Shown here: positions 18,901 through 27,872 of the stretch, one piece after another
How positions within the stretch are numbered: position 1 is the stretch's first letter
How the letters are laid out: each line of letters begins with the position of its first letter
NCBI GenBank assembly: GCA_025451375.1
Contig: JANWKL010000076.1
Coordinates: forward strand, 1 to 48,602
Length of the DNA stretch: 48,602 bases
From: Steroidobacteraceae bacterium
Lineage (GTDB): Bacteria > Pseudomonadota > Gammaproteobacteria > Steroidobacterales > Steroidobacteraceae
Reading direction: 5' to 3'
Program-made: the position numbers and the translations under genes
Notes under the pieces: model-generated
The model's database searches: none
The model's input: only the letters and a program-made list of their open reading frames with translations
Told to the model about the DNA's origin: nothing

Positions 18901-21730
18901 TCCGGAAGGCGGCGAACGCGGCGGTCAGATCGTCTGCGTCGGAACACCCGCGCAGCTGCGCGCGCATGCGGAATCATTCACCGGCCAGGCGCTCAAGGCC
19001 TACGACCAGGCACTGTCACCCGCCGCCGCCGTTCTGGCCACGCCGGCCGTGGTCGCCGAATCACCCGCGCACTACGGCAACGGCCGCGAGCGCAATTCGG
19101 TGATCATCCACAAGGCACGCGAGCACAACCTCAAAAACATCGACGTCGAGATTCCCCGCGATCGCTTCACCGTCATCACCGGAGTATCCGGCTCGGGCAA
19201 GTCCACCCTCGCCTTCGATATTCTTTTTAACGAAGGCCAGCGCCGCTACCTCGAGTCCCTCAACGCCTACGCACGCCAGTTCGTGCAGCCGGCCGCGCGA
19301 CCGGACGTGGATGCGATCTTCGGCATTCCCCCCACGGTCGCGATCGAACAGCGCACCAGCCGCGGCGGGCGCAAGAGCACCGTGGCGACGCTCACCGAGA
19401 TCTACCATTTCCTGCGCCTGCTGTACGTGAAGCTCGGCACCCAGTACTGCCCTGACTGCGACGTCGCCATCGAGCCGCAGAGCCCCGACTCGATTGCCGC
19501 GCGCCTGCTGCGTGACTACAAGGGCAAACGGATTGCGCTGCTCGCGCCGCTCGTGGTCGCGCGCAAGGGCTACTACACCGACCTTGCCAAGTGGGCCGGG
19601 AAGAAGGGCTTCCGCTCGCTGCGCGTCGACGGTGAGTCACTGCCAACTTCACCGTGGCCACGGCTGTCGCGCTTCAAGGAGCACACCATTGAATTGCCGG
19701 TGGCCGAGATCGATGTCAGTGTGAAGTCCGAGGGCGCGCTGCGCGCCGCGCTCGAGCGCGCGCTGGACTTCGGCAAGGGGCTGGTACACGTGCTGCCACC
19801 CAAGGCCGCGCGGGTCACGGTGTTTTCCACCAAACGAGCCTGCCCGTCCTGCGGCAGGAGCTTCGCCGAGCTTGATCCGCGCCTGTTCTCGTTCAACTCG
19901 CGGCACGGCTGGTGCGAGAGCTGCTTTGGCACCGGAATCGAGATGCCGGGATTCGATGCCGAACAAAGTGGCGAGGAGCGCTGGTGGAACGAATGGAGCG
20001 CGCAGGACCACCAGGCATGCGGCGCCTGTCATGGCCAGCGTCTCAATCCCACTGCACTCAACGTGCGCTTCCGGGCCCGTTCGATCGCGGCGCTGGCCGG
20101 TGAAGCGGTCGCCGCCAGCGCGAAATTCTTCACGCGCCTGCGGCTCGGTGCGCGCGAACGGCAGATAGCCCGCGACCTGCTGCCGGAAATCCGCGCGCGA
20201 CTGAAGTTTCTCGAGCGGGTCGGCCTCGGCTACCTGCAGCTGGACCGGGCGGCGCCGACACTCTCGGGCGGTGAAGCGCAGCGCATTCGTCTCGCCGCAC
20301 AGCTCGGCTCGAACCTGCAGGGCGTGTGTTATGTGCTGGATGAGCCCACCATCGGACTGCATCCGCGCGACAACGAGATCCTGCTCACCGCCCTCGCGGA
20401 GCTCGCCGGGAATCGCAACACCCTGGTGGTGGTCGAGCACGATGAGGAAACCATCCGCCGCGCGGACCATGTGCTGGACCTCGGGCCGGCGGCGGGTGTG
20501 CGCGGCGGCGAGCTGGTGGCCGCCGGTACGGTTAAAGATCTCATGCGTAACCCACGCTCGGTCACCGGCCGCTTCCTGCGCGAGCCGCTGCTGCACCCGG
20601 CGCGGCCTCATCGGCCGGTAAACGCCGCCACGCAATATCTCACGCTCGCGCGCGCGGCGCTGCACAACCTGCGCGGCGTCGACGTGCGCATCCCGCTCGG
20701 GCGGCTGGTGGTGATCACCGGCGTTTCCGGCTCCGGCAAGTCGACCGTGGCGCGCGATGTGCTGTACGCAAACCTGCGGCGCCTGCTGGGCGAGAACACG
20801 CCCATGGGCAAACACCGCCGGCGGGCCGCGGGCGGCAAGCGCGGCGCCGGACCTGCGCTCGTAGGCTGCAAGGCCATACGGGGAATCGAGCATATCGATC
20901 GGGTGCTGGAAGTGGACCAGACTCCGATCGGCAAGACGCCGCGCTCCTGCCCCGCCACCTACATCGGCTTCTGGGATGAGATCCGGCGCATCTATGCCGG
21001 CACCACCGAAGCGCGCATTCGCGGCTATACCAACAGCCGCTTCTCCTTCAACACCGCGGGCGGTCGCTGTGAGGCGTGCGAAGGCCAGGGCGTCAAGACC
21101 ATCGAGATGAGTTTCCTGCCCGACGTCAAGGTGTTGTGTGACGTGTGCGCGGGCAAGCGTTTCAACTCCGAGACGCTGGCGGTGTTGTGGCGCGACCAGA
21201 GCATCGGCGATGTGCTGGCCATGGACGTCGACGATGCGGTCGGATTCTTCGCCGCCCATCCGCGGGTGCATCATGCCCTCAAGTTGCTGCAGGACGTGGG
21301 TCTCGGTTACCTGACACTCGGCCAGCCGAGTCCGACGCTCTCCGGTGGCGAGGCGCAGCGCATCAAGCTCGTCACCGAGCTGTCAAAGGTGCGCGACGAC
21401 GTCGCCCGCGGCCCACGCCAGCTTGCGAAGCACACCCTTTATGTTCTGGACGAACCGACCGTGGGCCTGCACATGGCGGACGTCGAAAAGCTGATCCACG
21501 TGCTGCATCGGCTGGTCGCCGCCGGCAATACCGCGGTGGTGGTCGAGCACAACCTCGACGTCATGGCGGAAGCGGACTGGATCCTCGACCTGGGGCCGGA
21601 AGCAGGCGACGACGGCGGCCGCATCGTCGCACAGGGCCCGCCGGCGCGGATTGCGCGGCGCGCGAAGCAATCCCACACCGGGCGGGTACTGCAGGGGTTC
21701 CTTCCCGGACGGACGCGCGAGGTAAAATAG
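15965..21730 (+). CDS. uvrA: Double-length UvrA (four ABC ATPase modules)
   Basis: A 1921-residue protein, twice the normal UvrA length of about 940. It consists of two UvrA units in one chain. Four Walker A motifs GVSGSGKS start near residues 36, 703, 1073 and 1586, and four ABC signatures LSGGE near 529, 896, 1433 and 1792, so all four nucleotide sites look intact. UvrA zinc modules recur: CEAC/CAPC in unit 1, CPAC...CPDC, then CPSC...CESC and CEAC...CDVC in unit 2. UvrA normally works as a dimer that finds bulky DNA lesions and loads UvrB; here one chain could be a covalent dimer. An Ala/Pro/Lys linker lies near residues 196-216. Similar long UvrA proteins are known in some proteobacteria as a second copy beside normal uvrA. 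No LexA box is visible upstream. The small zinc-ribbon gene follows after 4 bp. Confidence 0.93.
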   Translation: MTDVPADAILVKGARQNNLKNLDLDIPLNELIVVTGVSGSGKSSLVFDTLYAEGQRRYVETFSPYARQFLDRMDKPQVDSIRGIPPAIAIDQTNPVRTSRSTVGTMTELNDHLKLLFARAAVLHCRRCGNPVRRDSAESIYADVLARAQRAGDPRLLVTFPVPVPANFKVEEVRELLAKQGYTRFFDPPFAPATPAVAAAPPKPARGKKRAAAPAAPQVILEVVQDRLRAGVAERGRVLESLEAALRVGRGRVNFQVVDDAETPQHLDTWRYSSELHCAPCDLSYQTPTPSLFSFNSPLGACEACRGFGRTIGIDYGLVIPDETKSLRAGAIKPWQTKSYLECQQDLEKFAKLRGIPLDTPWRELTAEARKWVLEGEGAWTKKVWYGARRFFAWLETRAYKMHVRVLLSRYRAYTPCATCDGARLKTAGLLWRLGSREVAASALAATPRFRPHGVEWSAATLTALPGLSIHDLMLLPVERSYEFFRNLTLPQPLDEATDLLLAEIRGRFRYVTDVGLGYLTLDRQSRTLSGGEVQRINLTTALGTSLVNTLFVLDEPSIGLHPRDMQRVIGVMKRLRDAGNSLVVVEHDPQIMLEANRILDLGPGAGERGGEIVFFGSPDAIRAAPESLTGQYLGGRKRVAPAAQPAAYRERTARAPVAGVADGGIVAEARSNRWLELTGATEHNLKNLNVRIPLKRLVCVTGVSGSGKSTLVEDVLYPALLKYRGKPTEAPGQFAGLTGAELIDDVVMVDQNAIGRTTRSNPASYVGAFDAIRALFAAEPAAQERKYTPGTFSFNSGNGRCPACSGNGFEHVEMQFLSDVYLRCPDCDGRRYRDEVLDIRREGADGRRLSIADVLNLTVTEARAFFADTPEVAARLGPLADVGLEYLKLGQPVPTLSGGEAQRLKLAGHLAQAGSVLSSTTHRGKLFLFDEPTTGLHFEDVAKLLRAFRKLLIAGHSLLVIEHNLDVIRAADWIIDLGPEGGERGGQIVCVGTPAQLRAHAESFTGQALKAYDQALSPAAAVLATPAVVAESPAHYGNGRERNSVIIHKAREHNLKNIDVEIPRDRFTVITGVSGSGKSTLAFDILFNEGQRRYLESLNAYARQFVQPAARPDVDAIFGIPPTVAIEQRTSRGGRKSTVATLTEIYHFLRLLYVKLGTQYCPDCDVAIEPQSPDSIAARLLRDYKGKRIALLAPLVVARKGYYTDLAKWAGKKGFRSLRVDGESLPTSPWPRLSRFKEHTIELPVAEIDVSVKSEGALRAALERALDFGKGLVHVLPPKAARVTVFSTKRACPSCGRSFAELDPRLFSFNSRHGWCESCFGTGIEMPGFDAEQSGEERWWNEWSAQDHQACGACHGQRLNPTALNVRFRARSIAALAGEAVAASAKFFTRLRLGARERQIARDLLPEIRARLKFLERVGLGYLQLDRAAPTLSGGEAQRIRLAAQLGSNLQGVCYVLDEPTIGLHPRDNEILLTALAELAGNRNTLVVVEHDEETIRRADHVLDLGPAAGVRGGELVAAGTVKDLMRNPRSVTGRFLREPLLHPARPHRPVNAATQYLTLARAALHNLRGVDVRIPLGRLVVITGVSGSGKSTVARDVLYANLRRLLGENTPMGKHRRRAAGGKRGAGPALVGCKAIRGIEHIDRVLEVDQTPIGKTPRSCPATYIGFWDEIRRIYAGTTEARIRGYTNSRFSFNTAGGRCEACEGQGVKTIEMSFLPDVKVLCDVCAGKRFNSETLAVLWRDQSIGDVLAMDVDDAVGFFAAHPRVHHALKLLQDVGLGYLTLGQPSPTLSGGEAQRIKLVTELSKVRDDVARGPRQLAKHTLYVLDEPTVGLHMADVEKLIHVLHRLVAAGNTAVVVEHNLDVMAEADWILDLGPEAGDDGGRIVAQGPPARIARRAKQSHTGRVLQGFLPGRTREVK

Positions 21731-21734
21731 CTCC

Positions 21735-22037
21735 ATGGCTCACGATCTGGTGTGCTGGAAATGCGGTGCATCGCTGGCGCAGCTGAGCCTGCCGCTGCGG
21801 CGGCTCGATGAATGCCCGCAGTGCCGCTCCGAGCTGCATGTGTGCCGGATGTGCGTCGAGTACGACATCCGCGTCGCCAAGCACTGCCGTGAACCCACCG
21901 CGGAGGAAGTGAGCGACAAGATCCACGCGAACTTCTGCGATCATTTCAAGCCGCGTGCCGCGGCCTACATCCCGCCCAACACGGCTGAAGTCAGCAAGGC
22001 GCGCTCCGAACTGGACAAGTTGTTCGGCAAGGGCTGA
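21735..22037 (+). CDS. Small zinc-ribbon protein of unknown function
   Basis: A 100-residue protein with eight cysteines: CxxC pairs at C7/C10, C27/C30 and C37/C40, plus C51 and C68 with H66-H70 nearby. The pattern indicates two zinc sites. The C-terminal segment (AAAYIPPNTAEVSKARSELDKLFGKG) is a short helix-forming tail. Conserved small proteins of this kind occur in gammaproteobacteria without an assigned role. The gene starts 4 bp after the uvrA stop, so it is co-transcribed and probably translationally coupled with it; a part in DNA repair is only suggested by that position. Confidence 0.82.
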   Translation: MAHDLVCWKCGASLAQLSLPLRRLDECPQCRSELHVCRMCVEYDIRVAKHCREPTAEEVSDKIHANFCDHFKPRAAAYIPPNTAEVSKARSELDKLFGKG

Positions 22038-22080
22038 ATGCGCCGGTGGGCGCCGCCGTGACGAAGCTGCGGTACGCGAA

Positions 22081-23808
22081 CTAGCTCTTCTTCACTCGTT
22101 CGCTGAGGCGCTCCAGGAGGCGCCCGAACGGCGAATTCTTCTGTTCGATGCGCAGGTGACGCACGCCGGTGTCGTTGAGCGTTTCGCCGTTACCGCTGTC
22201 GATGGTCAGGGCGCTCGCGCCGAGGATCTCCAGGGTCTCTTCGAGAGTCTGTGCACCGCGGCGTTCACGGGCGCCGACTCTGCCGCCGCTCTTGCCGCGA
22301 ACACTCGCGGCCGCGTCGCCCTGGCGCACCATGCGTCCCACCGCCACCTTCGGCTGCGCCTTCGCGACGGCTTTCGCAGCCGGCTTCGCCGCGGCGCTTT
22401 TCGCGGCCGAGGTGACCGCCGGCGGCGGACCCGATGGCAGCGTGAAGCGCGAGCCGTCATCGTCAAGCAGCTTGAACTCATCGGCGGTCTCGGCGCGAGC
22501 CGTGTCCGGCGCCGCGACCGTGGCAGCTTTCTTGTCCTGCTCGGTGGCGCGTACGCGCTCTTCCGGGCTGACCGGCACCACGGCAACGGAGGCGAATTCG
22601 GAGCGTACGTAGTGCGCCACCTGCTTGGCGGAAATCGCATCGCTGAAAAAGCCGAGGCGTAGTCCGTACCATTTACGGCCGTCGCGGCTGCCTTCGACCG
22701 TATACAAGGTGTAGGCGCTGAAGATCGCCAGCGGCGGCACTTTAAGGAGGTCCGCAGGCTGAACCGACCACTGCAGCTGCACGGCAAACGCCACCGGCGC
22801 ATTGTTGGCAACGGCCTCCTGCAGCGCCCGCCGCGTCGCGGTGTCATCCGGCTTGAGGAAAGGAATGCTGCCGCCGGAACCCTCCGCGGCCGACGGTGCG
22901 CCTTCCGGGCCGCGCGTCTCCAACAACTTCAATACCTGGGTGTCGCTCAGTGCCCCGCTGGCCGGGGTCTGTGGCGCCACCGGGCGCGGCGGCGGCGCGC
23001 GCATCAGGCGTGTCTCGCCCGTGGCGCTGGCGTCGCCGAGCGCTGCCAGTACCTCGCGTACGTTGGAATCTTCAAACACGCCCTTGCGGCCAGGCGCGGG
23101 TGTGGCATGACCCGCAGCAACCGTGGCGGGCGCAACTGGCTGCGGTTTCGGTTTGTTCGCAACTGCAGGCGGCGCAGCCGCAGGCGCCACGCGCGCTGGT
23201 GGCGTCGCTGCCACCGCAGCAGCCGCGGGTTTCGGGGCGGCGGGTGCCATGCGCATCGCGCTCGGTGCCGTCTTTGGAGCCTGCGCCGGCACAACCGGCG
23301 CGGCGCGTGCGACCGGCGGCGGCGCGGGTTGCACGACGGGCACATTGAGGATCGGCGGCGGGCGTGGCGGTGGCGGCGCGGGCCGGGCAACCGGTCGTGC
23401 CGCCTCCCGCGCGACCGGGAGCGCCATCTGTGGCTGCGGCCCTGCCGCGTGTTGTACCTGCGCGGCCGCGGCGGCGGCGGCGCGCTCACGCAGTTTGCGG
23501 CCCGGTGCCTCGCCGGCCCAGGCGCCCGGATAGATCTCACGTACTACCGCGAGCCATTCCTCGGCTTCGGCGAGGGTGGCGAAATAGCCCATGTGCAGCC
23601 GGAAGCGCTCGCGGCCTTCCTCGAAGCGGCGGCTGACAAAGAACGTGAAACGTTTGAGTTCGGGCAGCTCAGTCTGCGCCAGGGCCATCGGCGTCGTGGA
23701 GGAACACAGGTTCAGCACGAAAGGTCCGGTGTTCGGCGCTGCCGCCGCCGGACTCTCGGCCTCGGCGCCCTCGTGCACGCCTGGCGCGATGTTAGGTATG
23801 GCTGTCAT
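22081..23808 (-). CDS. SPOR-like domain protein under c-di-GMP riboswitch
   Basis: A 575-residue protein from ATG 23808 (GGGGAAG upstream; the in-frame codon at 23832 lacks a site). Residues about 45-95 (FTFFVSRRFEEGRERFRLHMGYFATLAEAEEWL) form a SPOR-like unit; a second related unit is at about 370-425 (LYTVEGSRDGRKWYGLRLGFFSDAISAKQVAHYV). Between and after them are long Pro/Ala-rich linkers. The C-terminal end has a 'LEETLEILGASALTID' block that echoes DSNVREVLAALG in the middle. SPOR domains bind denuded peptidoglycan, but no signal peptide or membrane anchor is visible, so the cellular site is uncertain. A GEMM-I riboswitch lies 100 bp upstream on the same strand, so expression should respond to cyclic di-GMP. 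Confidence 0.82.
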   Translation of the reverse strand: MTAIPNIAPGVHEGAEAESPAAAAPNTGPFVLNLCSSTTPMALAQTELPELKRFTFFVSRRFEEGRERFRLHMGYFATLAEAEEWLAVVREIYPGAWAGEAPGRKLRERAAAAAAAQVQHAAGPQPQMALPVAREAARPVARPAPPPPRPPPILNVPVVQPAPPPVARAAPVVPAQAPKTAPSAMRMAPAAPKPAAAAVAATPPARVAPAAAPPAVANKPKPQPVAPATVAAGHATPAPGRKGVFEDSNVREVLAALGDASATGETRLMRAPPPRPVAPQTPASGALSDTQVLKLLETRGPEGAPSAAEGSGGSIPFLKPDDTATRRALQEAVANNAPVAFAVQLQWSVQPADLLKVPPLAIFSAYTLYTVEGSRDGRKWYGLRLGFFSDAISAKQVAHYVRSEFASVAVVPVSPEERVRATEQDKKAATVAAPDTARAETADEFKLLDDDGSRFTLPSGPPPAVTSAAKSAAAKPAAKAVAKAQPKVAVGRMVRQGDAAASVRGKSGGRVGARERRGAQTLEETLEILGASALTIDSGNGETLNDTGVRHLRIEQKNSPFGRLLERLSERVKKS

Positions 23809-23886
23809 AACTTCCCCGAACGAAACCAACACGCCAACCGCAGTGTTCAGGCGGTTCCGTGCGACGGGGATGGGAGTGCGAGCGGC

Positions 23887-23905
23887 CGCGCTTTGGGAAA
23901 GCGCG
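23887..23905 (-). promoter_or_regulatory. Hairpin after the riboswitch (expression platform candidate)
   Basis: An 8-bp perfect stem CGCGCTTT/AAAGCGCG with a 3-nt loop begins one base after the riboswitch P1 helix and ends about 78 bp before the SPOR gene start. No U-run follows, so it is not a standard intrinsic terminator. It may be part of a switch controlling translation or Rho access. Confidence 0.45.
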
Positions 23906-23906
23906 A

Positions 23907-23994
23907 CCGTGGCAGCCCCGCCGTCATAGGAACCCGTTCCTTTAGACCGGTGGCTTTGCGTCCCCGTCTTTCGACGGGTTTGCCCTTGTCACGG
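23907..23994 (-). ncRNA. Cyclic di-GMP-I (GEMM-I) riboswitch aptamer
   Basis: Read on the minus strand, the segment has the GEMM-I core in order: GGGCAAACC, a P2 arm closed by a GAAA tetraloop (cgtcGAAAgacg), GGGACGCAAAGCC, then CCGG-CTAAA, a second arm (GGAACgggttcc) and the 3' core GGCGGGGCTGCC. The outer helix P1 forms between CCGTG (23994-23990) and CACGG (23911-23907). This matches the Vibrio Vc2 layout closely, including the tetraloop and its receptor. It precedes the SPOR-domain gene. Whether ligand turns the gene on or off cannot be read with certainty. Confidence 0.9.
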
Positions 23995-24099
23995 CAGTAG
24001 TGTCAAAGCGTCGCGGATCGCCGTCAAGTCCGGAAATGTGCCGCGGCTCTCAGAAGGTGTGCGCAATTGGCGACAGTGGAACCAGCGCCGCCTTATGTC

Positions 24100-24582
24100 T
24101 CACCAGAATCGTCCCGCGCTCATCAGGTGGCGCGCGTAGTACGGGCTCGCAAGTTCCGCGTACGACACCGCGACCCCGGCGTGTGGCGCATGAATGAAGC
24201 GGCCGAAGCCTGAGTAGATGCCGACATGATCGACGGCCCCACTGTCACTGCTGAAGAACACGAGGTCACCCGGCTGAAGTTCCGTCAGCGGCACGGGCCG
24301 CGCGGCGCGCTGCTGCGCGGCGGCGGTACGCGGAACGCCGAGCCCCACGTGCTGGTGCACGTAAAGCACGAGCCCGCTGCAATCAAAGCCTGCTTCGTCG
24401 GCACCACCGAACTGGTAGCGCGTGCCAACGAGCGACGCGGCGAGAGCCACGATGGCGGCGCCCGCATCGGTTGGCTCCGCAGATGGCGTGGTTGCCGGCA
24501 CGGGCGCAGCGCGCGGCGGAAGCTCGCCACAGCCCGCGACAAGGACCACGACGGCGGCTAGAGAGGCGATGCACGCACGCAT
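24100..24582 (-). CDS. NlpC/P60 family lipoprotein (peptidoglycan endopeptidase)
   Basis: A 160-residue lipoprotein cell-wall hydrolase. The signal peptide ends in the lipobox VAGC (C18). The NlpC/P60 domain covers about residues 42-155 with catalytic C68 in FDCSGL, H119 in VDHVGIY and a third polar residue H131 in FIHAPH. The expected reaction is cleavage of the D-Glu-diaminopimelate bond in stem peptides. ATG 24582 is preferred to the TTG two codons before it. Lies 18 bp after the stop of the SDR gene on the same strand and upstream of the riboswitch-controlled SPOR gene, giving a small cell-wall-related group. Confidence 0.93.
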   Translation of the reverse strand: MRACIASLAAVVVLVAGCGELPPRAAPVPATTPSAEPTDAGAAIVALAASLVGTRYQFGGADEAGFDCSGLVLYVHQHVGLGVPRTAAAQQRAARPVPLTELQPGDLVFFSSDSGAVDHVGIYSGFGRFIHAPHAGVAVSYAELASPYYARHLMSAGRFW

Positions 24583-24605
24583 CCCCAAGATGCGGATCCT
24601 TGGCG

Positions 24606-25334
24606 CTAGCGGGCGCGCGCGGATGAGCGCGGCTGCGCGGGCGGCACGCGGGTACGGGCGGTGACGCGGGCGAGCGCCTCGATACCGGCCCAGGTGTAGC
24701 GCTGCACGCCGCGGCGGCCGGAGCGGGTTGCCCCCAGCATCGCGGCGGCCACGGTGCGCGCCTGAATGCCACGCCAGGCGGCGTAGCGCCCCAGGAACAG
24801 CGGGTTCACGAGCGGCATGAGGAGTCGCGCGCCGAGTTCCAGCGGCCGCATCTCGGCGCGCCAGGCGAGCAGTACCGAGGGCTGCAGAATATCCAGCGAG
24901 GGGAACCCCAGGGTGGTGAGCTGTTGTTCCATTTCACCCTTGGTGCGCAGGTAGAAATTGCGCGACTGCGGATCCGCGCCCACGCTCGACATGACGACGA
25001 AGCGCTGCGCGTTCGCGGCCTTCGCGGCACGTGCGAAGCTCAGCACGCAGTCAAGATCGACGGCGCGAAAGCCCTCCTGGGAGCCCGCCTGGCGGATGGT
25101 CGTGCCGAGGCAGCACAAGGCAACATCACAGCTCACGCCCGCGAGCTGCGCGCCAAGTTTTTCGAACTGCACGATGCGGTTGGCAAGACGCGGGTGATCG
25201 CGCCCGAGAGGCCGCCGCGACAGCGCCACGACGCGACTGACGTCGGGAGCTGCAAGGAACGCGTCGAGGACCAGGCCGCCGGTCAGTCCGCTCGCGCCTG
25301 CGAGCAGCGCCACCTTCACATCAGGCTCGGCCAT
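24606..25334 (-). CDS. Atypical SDR / NAD(P)-binding oxidoreductase
   Basis: A 242-residue Rossmann-fold protein of the HTATIP2/YwnB-like atypical short-chain dehydrogenase group. The dinucleotide loop is GASGLTGG (13-20). VVMSSVGAD (about 113-121) and the NFYLRTKGEME segment (about 127-137) follow the family pattern, with YxxxK-like Y/K residues. The substrate is unknown; members are often described only as NAD(P)H-binding. The ATG overlaps the kinase stop by one base (TGATG), so the pair is translationally coupled. The C-terminus is Arg-rich and appears to be unstructured. Confidence 0.85.
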   Translation of the reverse strand: MAEPDVKVALLAGASGLTGGLVLDAFLAAPDVSRVVALSRRPLGRDHPRLANRIVQFEKLGAQLAGVSCDVALCCLGTTIRQAGSQEGFRAVDLDCVLSFARAAKAANAQRFVVMSSVGADPQSRNFYLRTKGEMEQQLTTLGFPSLDILQPSVLLAWRAEMRPLELGARLLMPLVNPLFLGRYAAWRGIQARTVAAAMLGATRSGRRGVQRYTWAGIEALARVTARTRVPPAQPRSSARAR

Positions 25335-27820
25335 CAGATCGCCTCGTAACAGCTGACGCTCACCGTCTGGGCTTCGCCGGGAGCAATGGTGATCTGGCGA
25401 TGGACGTCGCGGTAGCCGACGCGCGAGCCGATCACGGTGTAGGTGCCGGGTTTGAGCTCGATGTCGCGGCGTTCGAAACTGCCGAAGCTGCCCACGCTCA
25501 AAATCGCGACCTGCGTGACGTTGTCCGACACCAGCGCAATGTGCACCGGCTTATCGAAGTCCGGCAGCAGAATCTGCAGGCGCGCGATCTGCGAACGCAG
25601 TACCGGGCCTGAGGGGGTCGTAGCCTGGGCGGTGTCGAGCAGGCCGCTCGCCTCGTCGCGCACCTGTGCGGATTCCAGCCGCTCCGGATGATCGAGCAGC
25701 CCCTGCAGCGCGTGATCGAGGCGCGCCCGCCCGCCGGCCCGCGCCCTGCCCGCCTGCGCGAACGACAGCGAGCCGTTGTCACGCAACACGGCCGCGTACA
25801 GCGCCGCCGCCTCATCCCAGCGTTCCTGCGCTTCGAGCGCTTCCGCGTGGGTGCGCATGCCGGCCACGCTGTCGACGGCGCTGCTGGCGGGGCTGCCGGC
25901 AGGAACGGGACCGGGCGCCGCGGCGGGATGTGCCGCTGCTGCAGTTCGGGTGCCCTCCGCCGCGCTCACCCGCTTCAGGCCATCGAGTGCCTCCGGGCCG
26001 TTGGGGCGCAAGGTGCGTGCGCGTTCGAAAGCAGCACGCGCCTCCGCGAGGCGGCCAGCGCCGAGGGCCGCGAAACCCTCGCCGGCCGCGCGGGCGTAGT
26101 TGTCATCACCCAGCGCAGCCTCGGCCTGCGCAAGGCCGCTGCGTGCCTGGGCGCTCTTTGGATCGAGCGCCAGCACCTGCGAGTAGTCCTGCGCGGCACG
26201 CGAGTACTGATGCGCCGTCTGCGCACTTTGCGCATCCGCGAGCAGCGGCGCTACACCCACCGGACGCTGCGAGCGGGCTTGCCCGGCGATCGCGCGCGCG
26301 TCCGTCGGATCGATGCGGTGCGCAAGATCAAACGCCTGCGCCGCGAGATCCTGCTGGCCCGCGCTGAGCGCCCGATTGCCGGCGTCGAGTTGCGCGGCGA
26401 GGGCGACCGGTGCCGCCCGTTCCACCGAATTCAGGAGCTGCGAGGCTTCGACAAGCCGCTGGCGCGCGAGGGCGAGATCGCCGGCATCGTGAGCGCCGAC
26501 GGATTCCGCCGCTCGGCCACTCGCGGCGGCGAAATCGGTCCCGCCCCAGACGTCCGCGCCGCGCGCGGCGAGCGCGGCCTGGCGCCGATCAAACCCGGCG
26601 CGCTGCGCCTGCAGCGCGTCCTCGTCCGCCGCGTTGGTCGCGGCGGCAACAGTCGTCGGGGCTGCAGCCGGTGTCGTGCCATCGGCGCGCAACCAGGCTG
26701 CCGGCGACCATCCTGGATACTTCGGCAGCCAGTGGACCGCAGCCAATGCGGCCGCCGCCAGGATGCCGAGAACGATAAGCGCATTGGGCCGACTGCTGCG
26801 CATCGGCTCGAGCCTTCCCAATGCCGGAACCGGATCCGGGCGCATCTCCTCCCACAGCGCTTGCCCATCCACGATCCCGGGCGCGGGCAGGCCACCGGGG
26901 ATGGTCGGAGGAGTCGCGGGCAGGCTCAGCTGCAACGCCGCGTGCCTGCCAGTGCGCTCCACCGGCGCCGACACCTCGCGTGGCGGCTCGGCGGTCTCGA
27001 ACTCGAAAGTAAGCGTGTCGTTGAGAGCGGTATCGAGCGCCTCGATGATTTCCTGCATGGATGCGGGACGCAGCTGCGCGTCCTTGTCCAGCATGCGGGC
27101 GATGAACACGCCGAGCTGTGGCGGCATCTGCACCGCCGGGACCAGCGCCGGCACCGGCTCGCGCTGCATCTTCTGCGCATCGAAGTGCGGATGGTGCGGC
27201 GGATAACCGGATAGCAGCTCGTAGGCCAGCGCGCCCAGTCCGTACACGTCATCGGCAGGGGTCGGCGGCTCGCCGCGCAACTGCTGGGGGCTCGCGCTGA
27301 AGGGTGACAGGCCGCGTGCCTGATCGGAGGTTCCGGCCAGCGCCGTGCCGGCGATGCCGAAGTCCGCGAGCTTCACCGCGCCGCGCGCGTCCAGGAGTAC
27401 GTTGCCGGGCTTCAGGTCGCGGTGAATCACCCCGCGCTCGTGCGCGTGCTCGAGCGCCTGCGCCACCTCCAGCAGCACCGGCACGATGGCCAGGTAGTCG
27501 GCACCGCGTAAGCGGCGCAGGTCACCGCCGCCGGCCAGCTCCATGGGCAGGAGCAGCGCGTCCTCGGTGGCCTCGGGAGGAAACACTTTGAGGATGTGCG
27601 GGTGGTCGAGCCGGCTGTTGATCGCGTACTCGTGCTCGAGCGCCGACCAGGCCGGCGCAATCCGCGCCGCGCCGGGGTGCATGATCTTCAGCGCAATATC
27701 GCAGTCGCGCTGGGGATCACGCGCGCGCCAGACCTCTCCCTGACCGCCCGCGCCCAGCCGCTCGTGCAGCGTGTAACGCACGTTCAGCACTCGTCCGGAA
27801 TTCGTGGCGGCGTCGTTCAT
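25334..27820 (-). CDS. Transmembrane Ser/Thr protein kinase with TPR-like and PEGA-like regions
   Basis: An 828-residue Hanks-type kinase. Kinase domain about residues 14-265: glycine loop GAGGQGEV (23-30), K45, HRDLKPGN with D135, and DFG at 153-155, so it should be active. One transmembrane helix at about 346-363 places the rest outside the inner membrane. The external part has Ala-rich helical repeats of TPR type (about 400-680). The last 90 residues (DIELKPGTYTVIGSRVGYRDV) form a PEGA-like beta domain. A role in signalling from the envelope is likely. The SDR gene is coupled downstream. Two FHA-domain proteins 7-10 kb away are possible phospho-readers. Confidence 0.92.
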   Translation of the reverse strand: MNDAATNSGRVLNVRYTLHERLGAGGQGEVWRARDPQRDCDIALKIMHPGAARIAPAWSALEHEYAINSRLDHPHILKVFPPEATEDALLLPMELAGGGDLRRLRGADYLAIVPVLLEVAQALEHAHERGVIHRDLKPGNVLLDARGAVKLADFGIAGTALAGTSDQARGLSPFSASPQQLRGEPPTPADDVYGLGALAYELLSGYPPHHPHFDAQKMQREPVPALVPAVQMPPQLGVFIARMLDKDAQLRPASMQEIIEALDTALNDTLTFEFETAEPPREVSAPVERTGRHAALQLSLPATPPTIPGGLPAPGIVDGQALWEEMRPDPVPALGRLEPMRSSRPNALIVLGILAAAALAAVHWLPKYPGWSPAAWLRADGTTPAAAPTTVAAATNAADEDALQAQRAGFDRRQAALAARGADVWGGTDFAAASGRAAESVGAHDAGDLALARQRLVEASQLLNSVERAAPVALAAQLDAGNRALSAGQQDLAAQAFDLAHRIDPTDARAIAGQARSQRPVGVAPLLADAQSAQTAHQYSRAAQDYSQVLALDPKSAQARSGLAQAEAALGDDNYARAAGEGFAALGAGRLAEARAAFERARTLRPNGPEALDGLKRVSAAEGTRTAAAAHPAAAPGPVPAGSPASSAVDSVAGMRTHAEALEAQERWDEAAALYAAVLRDNGSLSFAQAGRARAGGRARLDHALQGLLDHPERLESAQVRDEASGLLDTAQATTPSGPVLRSQIARLQILLPDFDKPVHIALVSDNVTQVAILSVGSFGSFERRDIELKPGTYTVIGSRVGYRDVHRQITIAPGEAQTVSVSCYEAI

Positions 27821-27872
27821 CAGCGGCGATCATTGTAACCGCACGGCAAACAAGGGTTGGGGCAACCGCGGG

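Noticed and set aside
19649-21274. 541-codon open frame on the minus strand inside uvrA
   Set aside because: Shadow of GC-rich coding sequence: third-position GC bias keeps the antisense frame open, and the plus frame encodes clear UvrA motifs.
23887-23905. Hairpin as intrinsic terminator
   Set aside because: No U-tract follows in either direction; kept only as a possible part of the riboswitch platform.
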